64,000 bases of DNA from Paragyromitra xinjiangensis (lineage: Eukaryota; Ascomycota; Pezizomycetes; Pezizales; Discinaceae). Below the pieces are notes generated by a model. It was not told the origin of the DNA. It did no database searches and worked only from the letters and a program-made list of their open reading frames with translations. The stretch covers positions 62,001-126,000 of the forward strand of contig JBCAMK010000008.1 of NCBI GenBank assembly GCA_038503065.1, read 5' to 3'. The translations under genes were made by a program, and so were the position numbers. Positions 45,283-56,624 of this stretch are shown one piece after another; positions within the stretch are counted from its first letter, which is position 1, and each line of letters starts with the position of its first letter.

Positions 45283-45590
45283 AGCTACAGTCGCCCCCGG
45301 CCTGATGGCGTGCCTGGTCAGTTGGCGGACCTGATTATACTCACGCAAATGCACATAGAGCTACCTTAACAAAGTTTACAAAATGGTAATTAAGAAAATC
45401 ATAGTCAATACTAGACTAATTAGGATATCAGCATCTTGTAGTCACTCCCCTCTTGCTACAGTGGATTTCCTATTGACCGGCTATAACCATAAGTTTTACC
45501 CAATCGAACCTTCTCGCTGGTTGAGAGGTGGCCCGTGTCCGCCAACTGACCAAGCACACCATCAGGCCGGGGGTGACTGCAGCATGTACC
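45283..45590. mobile_element. 308-bp inverted-repeat element
   Basis: The segment containing CCCCCGGCCTGATGGCGTGC (45295-45314) and TGGTCAGTTGGCGGA is inverted at 45538-45575 (TCCGCCAACTGACCAAGCAC, CATCAGGCCGGGGGTGACTG). Arms are about 45 bp with a few mismatches and a 205-bp interior. No transposase. The plus frame at 45383-45673 runs through one arm and is not called. Confidence 0.5.
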
Positions 45591-46025
45591 TACAATATCT
45601 CCCGAATGGAATTCTTGGGCTGGTGAAATGGCTTAGTAGGTATTCTGAGACATTGATCAGCGCTCCCTTCTAGATTCCATATTTGGATTTTTCTCCCGAT
45701 TGAAGTTTCTATAAGATCAAATACGGTCAAAGCCAAGCTTATTGCTGTCACACTACTCCATCACGTAATTACTATTTATCTGATTCCATAGTGAAACAAT
45801 CTCATTATGATCGATCCCGTTCCATTTGTCGAAACTTATCATGAGATAGAATTAGCAGATATCTCCCTCGCCTATCGCAGCCTTGACAAGGAGTTCCTAG
45901 TCATCTGTACCGGCATCTCCCGACAGCCTTCAAAATATGCGCAGTTAGTCTTGGAGCTCCTACAGGATCACAACATGACTCTAGCGGTACTAGAATAGCG
46001 GGGGTTTCAAAAAACACTTCCGATA
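45591..46025. other. Spacer without recognised features
   Basis: A 63-codon ATG frame at 45807-45998 is too short and motif-free to call. Nothing else seen. Confidence 0.35.
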
Positions 46026-46210
46026 TACCGTGTTATCTCAGTGGTATCGAACGCAACCGGGCTAGGCAGTTCAAAATCAGCTGTAAAACCCTCAAGGTCG
46101 CCCTGAGGAATTGAGACCATAAAATCGCTTCCCAGATACAGGTGTTTTTATTTAAGTATTTCGATTCTATCCGGCCCGGTTGCGTTCAGTACCACCGAGA
46201 TATTACTGTA
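46026..46210. mobile_element. 185-bp TIR element
   Basis: The left end TACCGTGTTATCTCAGTGGT..ACGCAACCGGGC matches the reverse complement of the right end TACAGTAATATCTCGGTGGT..ACGCAACCGGGC over about 38 bp. Non-coding interior. MITE-like, moderately diverged arms. Confidence 0.65.
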
Positions 46211-48739
46211 AACACATTAGGCCTAAATCCGAGTCCTCATACAGTATGATCACAGGCGGTTCTAGTCGGATGGCAGGTACCGGTTAATGTCTCACTCCCT
46301 AAAGCAAACTGCGTGAAGATGAAAGCCTTGCGGGTTGTAGAATTGCGCACAATACCAATAACGATAAGATTAATGACTACTATATGCATTGATTGTGGGT
46401 CCAGTTAGCTCTAGAACCATCGATTTAGCAACCTTCGCCATATATTCACCCAAACAAGTGGGCAATAACATCTACATGGGCCTATATCTGAGACAGTTTG
46501 AGAAATCTGGTGGTCGCACTACGGGAATGCCCCTAGTTTGTTCTCAAAAATAGTCCTATCCGGCTATTTTTCCCTTGTCCTCAGCTATCACGAGGCTAGT
46601 TCAATATCGAGTAACCTCGTAACTTTCTACAAACCTTCCTTGCTCTCCAGATAATTTCAAAAGGCTATCTAGTGGGCCCTATCATCTACCTAGAGAGGAA
46701 GTATTGGCGCCCAGAACGGCTGAAGACTAGAGATGTGGTAATGATGAACGTTTAGGGGGTTACTTTCCGTAGGGCCAAAACTCGGTACCCAATAGTCATC
46801 GAAAGGATGACAAGGCCCACAATATAACGTTGTGGTGCGTTCCTGCCAACCTCTTGATTCAAGTTAACCGCCTAGTTCTCCCGCTATCACTCGGTTCAGC
46901 CTAGCAGTTATTCCCCCCAGCTGATGATAAGATAGCAGACCACATGGGCGAGACCATACTCCTGATAGACATCTGCATGTCTCTTCTAGTTCCGAAGGCA
47001 CGGTCGCTCCCAGCCACTCGACAGAACTAGGCATTTGATGGGCAGGGTGAAGAATACCAGGAATAAAACTTTTTTTGGTGTTCACCAGTCCAACTTTTGC
47101 CTTTGCAGACCCCGTGTTCATCAAACGCCCAGTTTCATCGAGTGGTCAGAAGTGACTATCCCAACACAAATCGTCACTCGACAGGCATGCTCGGCTTCAC
47201 CGATTAGGCATCCCGTTCCCGCCCCAAGGCGTAACAACTTCCCGCCTATTTAGACTATCTTCGAGCTCTATCGTTGACCCCAAAACGCCCCTCTGGCGAG
47301 TTCAAGGCAGACTATGAGAGTTGAAAGGCGTGTGTGTGTGTGTGTGTCGATCTCCAGGGCTTAGGGTTTAGATAAACGTATTATAGAGAGCTGATAACAT
47401 TACTAGTAAACGTGGTGAAACGAAAAGCATTTACGTGGCATACTCATATTCAGCACGAATGATCAGGACTTTATTGCGATAAACGGAAATCATTCAGTAT
47501 TAGTAACGTAATGTAGTCTAGTCAAGTCAATAAGCTGAAAGGAATTGTTATTACGTATACTAAGGTAGGGTAAGCGCCACGAGTGGCAAGATGCGTGTGG
47601 GTCGCCGCCTCCTCCACCTAGATCTTCCGTCGATCATAAAATCCTCTTCTATTCATCTAGAACGCTGCAGGAAAAAAAATAAAGGACCATGTATCGATTC
47701 ACGAAGATTCTTCACAGGTACACCCATGGCTTACTCACGCGTGAGAGCAAAGAGCTGAAGCACAGGAAAAGTGTTGCTGAAAACAACCCTAACCCTGGCA
47801 AAGCCACCATCTACACAGCTGAATGATTGAAACCTTCCTTTCTTAGGATACCGACCCAGGATATCAGCGATGCCCTTGCAATATGGAGCAGGAGCTAGGA
47901 AGTCCTAGATGGGTAGTTGTTTCGCCCCTGAGCATCCGAAACTGCATCAACCGGTTAGTGGACGCCATGTCAAATCCACGAGAAATTCCGTTCGCCTCAC
48001 ATTCTTTTGCGGTGTCGCTGACCGGTCGGTTGTGGAACCATTGATTTACACCCCATCTACTAAGTAACTCCTATAGATCTGTTAGCCATGTGGATGTTCC
48101 TAACTATTTCGTATCGCCATAAGCCTTTAATTGTAATCTTATGGGAACCAATAAGTGTGGATTGACAATTTGACCAACGTGTTTTTTTACTGAATATAGT
48201 TGGAAAACTATTAATTATACAAGTCGCACAAGCTGGATGATCATCATCTTTCGATCTAGTAATCACATGCATGATCAAGAGGGAAATTTTCTTGAGCTCG
48301 TCAGCCTTAAATTTCCAAAAATGAGGAAAGCATCCCCCCCCGCATCTCACATGATATAAGTATTATAGTCCCATTAATTTCATATGTTGAACAAAAGAGA
48401 ATAATATAGTAATTTTACGTGGAAGAATTATAACCCCCCCCTCCTCATATGACCGTGTCACACTAGAACAATCCAAAAAATGCTCGGATCCACAAAAGAG
48501 AGACCTGAAAAAAGAAACCCTCCTCACAGGTAAGGTCCATACCACAATTGGAAATGAACAAAGAAAAAACGGTGGATCCGTAACAAACGCATGGAAAGCC
48601 TCGTGCTTTGACCTTGAAGTCTCCCTATGGGTTGCGGGGATCCAGATCCCGGGCGGGAAAGCCTTATCCCAATGGCCCTCCAGGGATACCGAAGAAGCCC
48701 ACAATCTACCGACGCACCCTAGGGTCGAATTTGAGCTGC
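46211..48739. other. Gene-poor region with decayed inverted repeats
   Basis: No supportable gene. A diverged inverted pair (46999-47045 against 47110-47158, sharing CCACTCGA and ATTTGATG-type words) suggests an old TIR element. A (GT)9 microsatellite is at about 47330-47347, and AACCCTAACCCT at 47785-47796. Confidence 0.4.
47330..47347. repeat. (GT)n microsatellite
   Basis: Nine tandem GT units. Confidence 0.85.
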
Positions 48740-49486
48740 CTAAACAGACGCTGGAGCTGGCTGTGCGGCACGATGATGTTTGTAGTGGAAATTTTCGTGT
48801 CTGGTCCTGTCGCCACTGGCCCACTGACGGCTTTCTCGATACTGCATGTGTTGCCGTTGCTGTTCTTCTGGTCCCTGCTCCCTCTGGCGTTTTTGACGCT
48901 CCAACGACGCTTCGTATCCGGGCTCCCCAGGCCGTAGGATCTCCGTCGTGGCAATCGTTGTCGTCACGGTCATCGTCACTGTTTTCGTCACCATCTTTCC
49001 ATAGGCCTGGACCCTGCTGGTGCTTGGTATCGGATTTCCGTCCGAGTCGACTTGGCATGGCGCCATTTCTGGTTTTTCGTATGAGGTGCGAACTGTCTGA
49101 TCTGAGACTACGTAGGAAACGCAGTCCCAGTTTACAGTTGGCTGTCGTTCGTCCCCTGACTCGGCCCCCTGCTGACATGAAGCTTCTTGATTCGGTCTTG
49201 GGACAGACCCTGTGTATGAGGAACCAAACCTGTTGGAGCGTATACTGTTTGAAGACGTGGTTGAAGTAGACGTCTGCTGTGGCTCAGGTGGAGGCGTTGA
49301 CCTAGGGGTTTCAGGGGGGGTTTCTAGCTTAATGGGTGCACGGGGTAAGTTGATATCCCGGGCTCTAGTGGCAGTCTTTCGTGTGGATCTCCTTAGTCCC
49401 GGCCTAGTAGCTCCTTTGGACCTGAGGGATGGGTTCCTGGGTCCTCCGGTTTGGCGGCCCTTGGGTTGGCGGATTTCCTTAGGCAT
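48740..49486 (-). CDS. Basic, Pro/Thr-rich hypothetical protein, 248 residues
   Basis: A long minus-strand frame; the ATG at 49486 is the first Met that gives a compact N-terminus (MPKEIRQPKGRQTGG), though the frame stays open about 130 bp further upstream. No family is recognised. Residues 1-55 are very Arg/Lys-rich (RSKGATRPGLRRSTRKTATRARD), followed by a Pro/Thr/Ser linker (LETPPETPRSTPPPEPQQTSTSTTSS), a short ordered-looking patch with Trp/Cys (TVNWDCVSYVVSDQ), a Thr/Val repeat (VTKTVTMTVTTTIATTE) and a charged Gln/Arg tail. The composition suggests a disordered, possibly nuclear protein. A 271-codon frame in another phase overlaps it and is judged a shadow. Confidence 0.5.
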   Translation of the reverse strand: MPKEIRQPKGRQTGGPRNPSLRSKGATRPGLRRSTRKTATRARDINLPRAPIKLETPPETPRSTPPPEPQQTSTSTTSSNSIRSNRFGSSYTGSVPRPNQEASCQQGAESGDERQPTVNWDCVSYVVSDQTVRTSYEKPEMAPCQVDSDGNPIPSTSRVQAYGKMVTKTVTMTVTTTIATTEILRPGEPGYEASLERQKRQREQGPEEQQRQHMQYRESRQWASGDRTRHENFHYKHHRAAQPAPASV

Positions 49487-52400
49487 TCCGGTAAAAATCA
49501 CGAAAAGAGATGTACCGGAGTATTCGGGCCTGGGACTAAGAAAATGGGTGGCAGTAAGAGATGGGATATTCCTGGATGGCTCAAAGAATGGCTTTAGTTT
49601 CCGAGGAGTAGAAAGCACGGCAATGAAATAGAAAATATATCAAGGCTCTAAGAAAAGAGAGATACACGAATTGGGATTAGCAATTGATTCCCGTAAGAAA
49701 TTGGGGGAATTCTAGCTCTTTTAAGTACGCACTTCTAGAGGGAGGTTCGTTGAAATTGAAGTAATTCGGAAAACTCGAAAGCGATTGAGGTATTGCGATG
49801 TGGATGCTGGAACTCTTACTGAGATAATTGAATATGGCTACCAAACTAGAGTTATATACCTTTCAGACTTATTTGGTGGTGAGGGGGTTGGCCAATACTT
49901 GACAAACTATAGGTTTGGTGCTTCCAAATTGGATTATCGGCTGAATCGCTTCAGGCAGCAATAACAGCCTTACTTTACTTGGCTTGGGGCAACAACTGTT
50001 ATTGGCAAGGCTGTGTGTATCGCTCTGTGACTCTGGGAGTGAGGCTGCACTACAACCGTGCATATCGAAGCGAATACTCCGCAGGTGGTAACATGTAGTT
50101 TTTCTATCCTTCAGCTAGCTAACTAAATGCACAGTTCTCCTCCCAGCTGTCGCGCGCCATTTTGAAACCGAATAAGCATCAGAAGATTCCGACTGCATTC
50201 GGGACCCTAGACCTACCTTTCGCATCCCGTTAATGTCTATGTTAGGTCACTGCGCACACAGAAAGATCTTCCGCGTAGATTTAATCCCGATTGAGTGGGC
50301 AGCACGAGTAGAGCTACCATCCACATGTCCTCTATGATCTTGCGTGTGGGTTGCGCCAAAACAGAAACTGGAATAGGGCCTTCCCATAATTCCATTCACA
50401 GATGGGAGTTGCGCGTGCATGTGCGAAAAGAAACCATTAACTGGAAAAGATTATTCTTCAGCCGCCTTACAGTAGCCTTAAGCTTACCACCACTTCCGGA
50501 GGTATCCTCCCTACACTACGATTTTCCCCATGATGGGTTCGAAATATCATCGGAACCTGGTGATCTATTTTGAGTCATACATTTGATGGTCAAGTGCTAC
50601 AAGAGTTTAATCCAACAACCTTGCTTACTCGCTAGCCTTGGAGACAATCTGTAACAGAGCCGCAAACAACGGTAGCTATTTAGCTATAGATAGAATGCCT
50701 ACTACCTAAATTCATTATCGCTGCTTTTTCTTCAGATTGCCTAGTAGGCAGCTAGGTAGTTGTCAAATACGAGTACGTCATGAACTGTGGCTTATAGTCA
50801 GAGGTATTCCGCAGCAACACAGCAACACAACAATAACGCTCTTGATACTGAAGCTTGCATAAATGTATATTCTAAATAAAGTGCTAAATTTGGCACGACT
50901 TGAAGATGACAACATTTCGGGTTCTAGAAACCCTATACACCGAAGGAGGAGCCGCAAATAATTAGACATGGACGCGTTGCATGACACGGGAAGACTCCTA
51001 GTTAGGTTACCGCTACGACTACGTAATTTGTACATAGCCTTGATGACACGAATGGAAGTTTATTCCAAAAGACCCCCCGAAAGCCGATTGTGTTCAGAGG
51101 TATTCGGACCGGTGATTGCGAGATCAGATGGGTTTAGCGATATGATGGGTTGGTACATCTGACCAATGCAAGCTGCGGTCATGGGTGAATAACATGAGAT
51201 GAGACAACTACATGTAATTACTAGCAGCTGAAATTCTGGGGTAGGCTACTTAAAAAGCTTAGATGGTAATGAGAACCAGTCATATAGATTGAGCCATCCA
51301 ATGTAGGCACCTGGGGAAGTTACCGATAGCTGGGCTGAACGAACGCCCTACCCGCTGTCAGATCTCGCATCTGAGCCTGATTCGCAAATGAGTGGAGCTG
51401 ACACTATCCCAGGTTATTATTATTATCAGATCGTAACCAGTATCTAATCATGAAACCTAAATGAGGGTAATTACACTCCCGTTTAGTCCCCTATTGAGAA
51501 TTTAGCTTAACTAATAAGACCGGAGAGACTGATTTTGCCGCGCACTTCTTTTCTTCTTGCGCATCAGGTATCTCCACCTGGGGAAAAATCCCCAACCCCT
51601 GAACAGGGCAGATATGCTGTCTTGGCGCACAGAACACCACAGCTGAATCTTCGCACAAACTCGTGTGGCAAGCAGGAAAAGATACATCGTGAGGAATGGG
51701 AATAAACACCAGTCCATCTGGCAACATACGGACAAGGCATCCTCCTAGAAACATTTGTGTGTGGACTGCGTGAGTTAGCTATGCAAGCGACGAAATCACC
51801 GACAGAACAGTGCCCCAAACAGCCAGCATGTCGGCGCTTAGACGAACAACACAACTATCTTTCCTGAGGGATTCCTAGGCTTACGAAATTTTAACAGATC
51901 ATTAGGCTCCAGATTAGCCACAGTATCTAGCGTCGTCTGAAATTCGATCGCAATTGAGCCCCGATATAAAAAAAAGCAAACGATTGGTACGTTCGCCTTC
52001 TAGAAACTCTATCTTCACAAGCTTCCCGAATGCAAACGAATTGCTGGTCATTTTGAAACCAACTAGTCTCTTGCTGGCCGTGGCGATGCTGGATTCACAT
52101 GTGAAATACTTTGAAACATTGACAGATAGTTTAGGTTAGCAAGGGTTAAAGAGACAACCAGGTGCGACTGACCGACTAAAATCCTAAGATCAGGGTGTGG
52201 AGATGGAACATTGGGACCCCCCGTTCTGTGGGGTCACTATAGAAAAATTGTAAGACCTATTCCATCTCCGTATGCTTGACCCGAGTACATCCACGTACTT
52301 CTACAGATTAAAATTCCACAACATGAACCTCAGTTCTTCGGGTCTTGCTGGCCCAACCGTTGGAGAGCACTACGTAGATCTTGCATCTTTTCTGCGGGTG

Positions 52401-54045
52401 CCTGAATTCCTTTCACATGTATTTGGCATTAAACAAGGGTACTCCATGCAAATTTCGGATTCAAATTTCTATTCTGTCAGGTGCTAGACTGAAGAGTGGC
52501 ACTAGGTTGAATCTGGGTTTCTAGGCTTTGGCAATGGATTGGTGTAGAAGAGATTACTAGATCCTACTGCTCGGACCAAGGTTCACAAAGGTCATAGTTC
52601 AATTACACTAGAACCCCCTAGTTAAACTTACGCATAGCTTGTACACATAACTCAATTGTACACATCACAATGCCATCACTATGGTTCCGCATTTGTGTAG
52701 TGAGGCCGAGACCGGTCTCACCGATGGTAGAACAATACCTCCCATACGAGGCACAATTTTTTTTCTCTATAAAGTGAAGATGCCTTGCTGGCATTTCTTG
52801 AAGCTTGCTATATGAAACAGTCCTTTAATGGCTACAGCACAGAAAACCACGATCAACCTGGTCTATCAGCAGAAGCAAGGGATCACGTTGTTCCTGCGCT
52901 GTCCGCTGTCCGCTGTCACTCAGAGATAGATCAATGGTTCTCTCCTGTGATCTATCACTGAGTTAGGGCCTCGGGGGGAGTGGCGATCATTCAATCTCCA
53001 TCTTGGATGCTGGTAAAAGTTATATAGCTTTCAGGAATTAATTAATGCATGGGCCTCCTGCGTGTTTTGGGACCAGGGATCCTTGATTAGCTATCATTAC
53101 GCCTGACATCTGAGGCGGGGATTTTTGTTTTTTTAACTGCAGGATATATATCCTGTTCCGGATATTGAAGAGTTTGTCAAGTAATATCATTTCCTTAGAT
53201 AAGGTTAATCGATTTTAGTCGTTGTAAATCGACGCACAACATGGACCACACTCAATTCTTTATTGAGATCGATATCGATCATGAACTGTGATTCAATAGC
53301 GCAGTGGCTACAGATGGGCACACCAGGACAGTTTCGGAAGTGTTTTATAATTCTATAGATGCAGCAATGTTAGACCTATCGGGTACTTGCAGTATCCCGC
53401 GTGGATTAACCCACCTTAAAGGTCTAGCTTATTAGGTGTACTATACCCTGCACATGGCTTGCGGTGAGGTAAGATAGAGAAAATTTTATAACCATACAAA
53501 TTGCGAGGGATAGATACACAGTTAATTAGGGTGGTTACGAAAGGCCAGGGACTCATGATGCATTTTTGCCGTCCGAGAGCATACATTTACTTTATTTACC
53601 ATGTTGCATCGATATCCTTGGTAGCCAATTGCATGCGAGGTGATCATGGGAATTATAAAATCTATTGAGATCATGCAAAAGGCCACGAGACCTCACCCTT
53701 GCAAATACTGTAGCTATAGTTTTAAATGTCGTGTCCTGGATGACAAGGCTTTTTTTTATAAAAAGGGCGGACCTAGCTAACTGGTGATTCATTAACATAT
53801 GAAGGCTAGGGGTTTTCTAGTACTCTACCAACGAAACCGACCCGAGGTACGCACGTGCTACTGCGAACCTTACCAAATTGCATTCAACAGCCTTTATATC
53901 TAGATTTACATTTCTTCGGTAGGTGTATTTGGCAATGGGGCCATGCACACGATCATTTTACAACTAACTCAGGAAAGTGTTCGCAACGATCGAGAATTTT
54001 AAGTCCTCTTGGTATTTGTTGAACGGAGCGCAAGGCTGGATTTAC
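49487..54045. other. Gene-poor region, no supportable gene
   Basis: About 4.6 kb with only short, motif-free frames on both strands. A hairpin with arms ACTCAGAGATAGATCA / TGATCTATCACTGAGT is at about 52918-52964, next to a triple CTGTCCG word at about 52900-52917. Confidence 0.4.
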
Positions 54046-54154
54046 TTGGCTTGGCATGGCTTTTTTTTAAATAATAATTTCATTTATTTCTGGGTACAAG
54101 AATACACGCAACAACAGTTATGGCGTGAACAAAACCCATTGGCTTGGCATGGCT
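54046..54154 (-). mobile_element. Retroposed insertion with poly(A) tail and 16-bp target-site duplication
   Basis: TTGGCTTGGCATGGCT occurs perfectly at 54046-54061 and 54139-54154. Between them lie 77 bp that, read on the minus strand, end with AATAAATGAAATTATTATTT and then A7. A poly(A) signal about 17 nt before a poly(A) tract, flanked by a long direct duplication, is the footprint of target-primed reverse transcription by a LINE-type machinery. The body could be a 5'-truncated LINE, a SINE end or a 3' UTR fragment. Confidence 0.8.
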
Positions 54155-55159
54155 AGTAGAGTATACTGCTCTAGGTATATCAGGTAGTTAATTATTTAAA
54201 TTGTACAACAGTAATCAAGGCTAAACCTCGTTTAGCAGCCGCAAATCTACTAAGCAAGCCAATCCGAGTGGTTATCAGTCATGTCAGTCTCATTCTGGCT
54301 TGCCAAATGGTCCTGAAGAACACGCGCAGCACATATGTACACTTTTCCGTCTAGCGCTCAGCCCGTAAAGAGGTGCATTTTACAAAGCAATTCGATAACT
54401 ATCCAAATCAGATGCCTCGTCTATACCTAGCTATCTGAGTCTTTACCCCTGATTACGGACTGCTTCGGAAGTGTGGTCGCTCGATGACATCAATTCTCGG
54501 GGTTATGCAAATTCAATATTACGCGGAATTTCTACTGCGTGCTGGGAAATACAATCGACATCTACACATCTCCTGATTCTTAGCAGTCCAGTTTTAAAAT
54601 AGTTATTTCCCTCATCATTGTACTCTTTAGAACCGTCGGGTCAAGCTGATCGCAATAGTTTCTACGCGCCTAGACATAGACCGAATGCCTCTTACGGCCT
54701 TCGATAAGATTATTGTACAATGTGGGGCTCAAATCTTGAGCTTTTATTGGTCCTTTAAATATCGGTGAAGATTAAGGTAATTAAGGCTTGCATAAGCACC
54801 CCTGCGCTAGCCTCCTTTCTGCAGTAATCCTACCAGGATTACAATAACAGCAAAGACGCAAAATTTTTCATAATGCGTGGGCACAAGTGATCGTTGAGAA
54901 GGAAAAAAAACCTTTCCCTTGTTTTAAGCGTCCAACTATGATAGACAAAAAGTACGATGCTTGGTTGGCACAGACTAGTAACATCTAATTGGCTCAAGTT
55001 CAAAGGGTGCATGTGGTTACCACCCTTCCATTTATCCTCAAGCCAACTCACATCGAAACCTCTTATCAGATTACCATTAGATATAGATGTTCAAAAGGCT
55101 AAGAACTAGTTCCTAAGAACCTACGAGCAAAAATACCCATGACTAACTGTAAAAAAAGT
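54155..55159. other. Intergenic region, nothing recognised
   Basis: AT-rich sequence downstream of the HNH-domain gene; no gene or repeat is supportable. Confidence 0.4.
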
Positions 55160-56624
55160 CTAACCTCCCCCACCTAAAGTTTCACCCTCTTCAAGCTTTC
55201 CTACCCTCAAAAGATTATTTAAGGTACGCCCTTCTCTCAGAAGCTTCTTGAATAGTTGCTGTGACTCAATCATTTTATCTTTTGAACTGGATCCTGGGCC
55301 CCAAGTCATAGGTTTAGCCTTTGGCATAGCATGTTTTTCTTTGCAATTGCTGCAAATCGAATTTTGGCACCTTACTTTAGCTAGCGGTGAAATTGCAGCT
55401 CCAACAACGGGCTTTGGGCGATTCTTTTGGCTGATACTATCTTCGGGGATAACGGGAGCTGAGCCCGATGACTTTGCCCTAGTGAAACTTCTGAGAGGAG
55501 CAGACTCATCGCAATGTTTACAATTAGGGTCTTGGCACTTTGTGACCAGTGCCGGTTCCCTAATCGCCAGCGCTGTGGTCCCAATCGGCGGGCCCACATT
55601 ATGAATAGCCTCAGTGAAGGCAAAAGTCTCATCTAAAGTCAGAGGAACAACAGGTGAGACATCAGTAGGCTCGGGTGGAGCGCAGTGGGGTGGTCCGATA
55701 TTGTATATCGAGTTGGGTCGAATGATGGGACTGACAGGCTGGCCCACATGTGTAGTGTTACGTGGGCGAGGCAGTGGATCTGGCCTGTTGTAAAGATTCA
55801 TAAGATGAGCAAATTCCTCGCGGACTATAGCTGGAATAGAGACACCAGTTGGACTCATGATCCCAAAAGCAGCTTTAAGGATAGCTGCTGTGGGGGATCC
55901 TGCCCAGGGCCATTGCTTGCTGATGGGTGTTGTGAAGTCTGGATTCGTAATATAACGCGTGTAGAAGAAGGTTGTCTAATGTACTGTTAGATTAAAGATG
56001 GAGACTACTGAAGACTTTAACGTACTCCTGCTGTGGTAGGAACCGTTCTTGGAGGAACGATGTCACCCATTTTTGCTGCGTTAGATCTGTCTTTATAATC
56101 TGCTTCCTCATAATCGATAAAAACCGAGAGGCTAGTAGGCAGAAAAACCCAGCCATGTGAATTCAACTGGTCTCCACAGTTCTTACAGAGAGGCATGAGA
56201 TTATCTTCATGTGCTGGATGAGTGAAAGAGATGAGACCCCTGCGCTGATAAAGGTTGAACTAGTTGGTGGCGAGAAAATTTAGCTGAGATGAAAGAAAAG
56301 TAAACAGGAAAAGATACGAACCCAAGAGATTTCCGAAGAACTGACATGAACAATTTCGAGAGATACTTTGAGTCGACATGCCCAACACTCCACCCTATCG
56401 CGTGAAAATACCTTTCTTATCGTGTCAATATTGGGGCTGACGAAACTTTCCGAGACGACAGATGGAACTTCAGATTTAAGTGCTCCAAATGATACCATAG
56501 ATGGCCTAGCCACAGGAGAGCATGAATCATCGCTAGAATCAACCGATATTTTATCGGCTGAAGTTCGCGTTTCCTCGGTGGTGGCAAGGAAGGTAGGCCG
56601 ACACGGCTTGTTTCTCCTTGCCAT
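55160..56624 (-). CDS. Fungal HNH-endonuclease-domain protein
   Basis: Minus-strand exons 56624-56322, 56259-56026 and 55975-55160, all ending on codon boundaries, give 450 residues; introns are 62 and 50 bp. After a Ser-rich N-terminus, residues 78-129 contain ECWACRLKVSLEIVHVSS (C80, C83, H93), then THPAHEDNLMPLCKNC (N121, C126, C129). This is the CxxC..H..N..CxxC arrangement of Zn-binding HNH (beta-beta-alpha metal) nucleases. The family-typical WVFLPTSLSVFIDYEEADYKDR follows, then RYITNP..WPWAGSPTAAILKAAFGI. The C-terminal 200 residues are Pro-rich and carry two extra C-x4-C-x2-C motifs (CQDPNCKHC and CQNSICSNC), unusual for the family as I know it. Whether it cuts nucleic acid is unknown; the catalytic second His is not obvious. 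Confidence 0.78.

Noticed and set aside
45383..45673. 96-codon plus-strand frame
   Set aside because: Runs through one arm of an inverted-repeat element.
48363..49178. 271-codon minus-strand frame
   Set aside because: Overlaps the better frame 48740-49486 in another phase and has a jumbled composition; judged a shadow.
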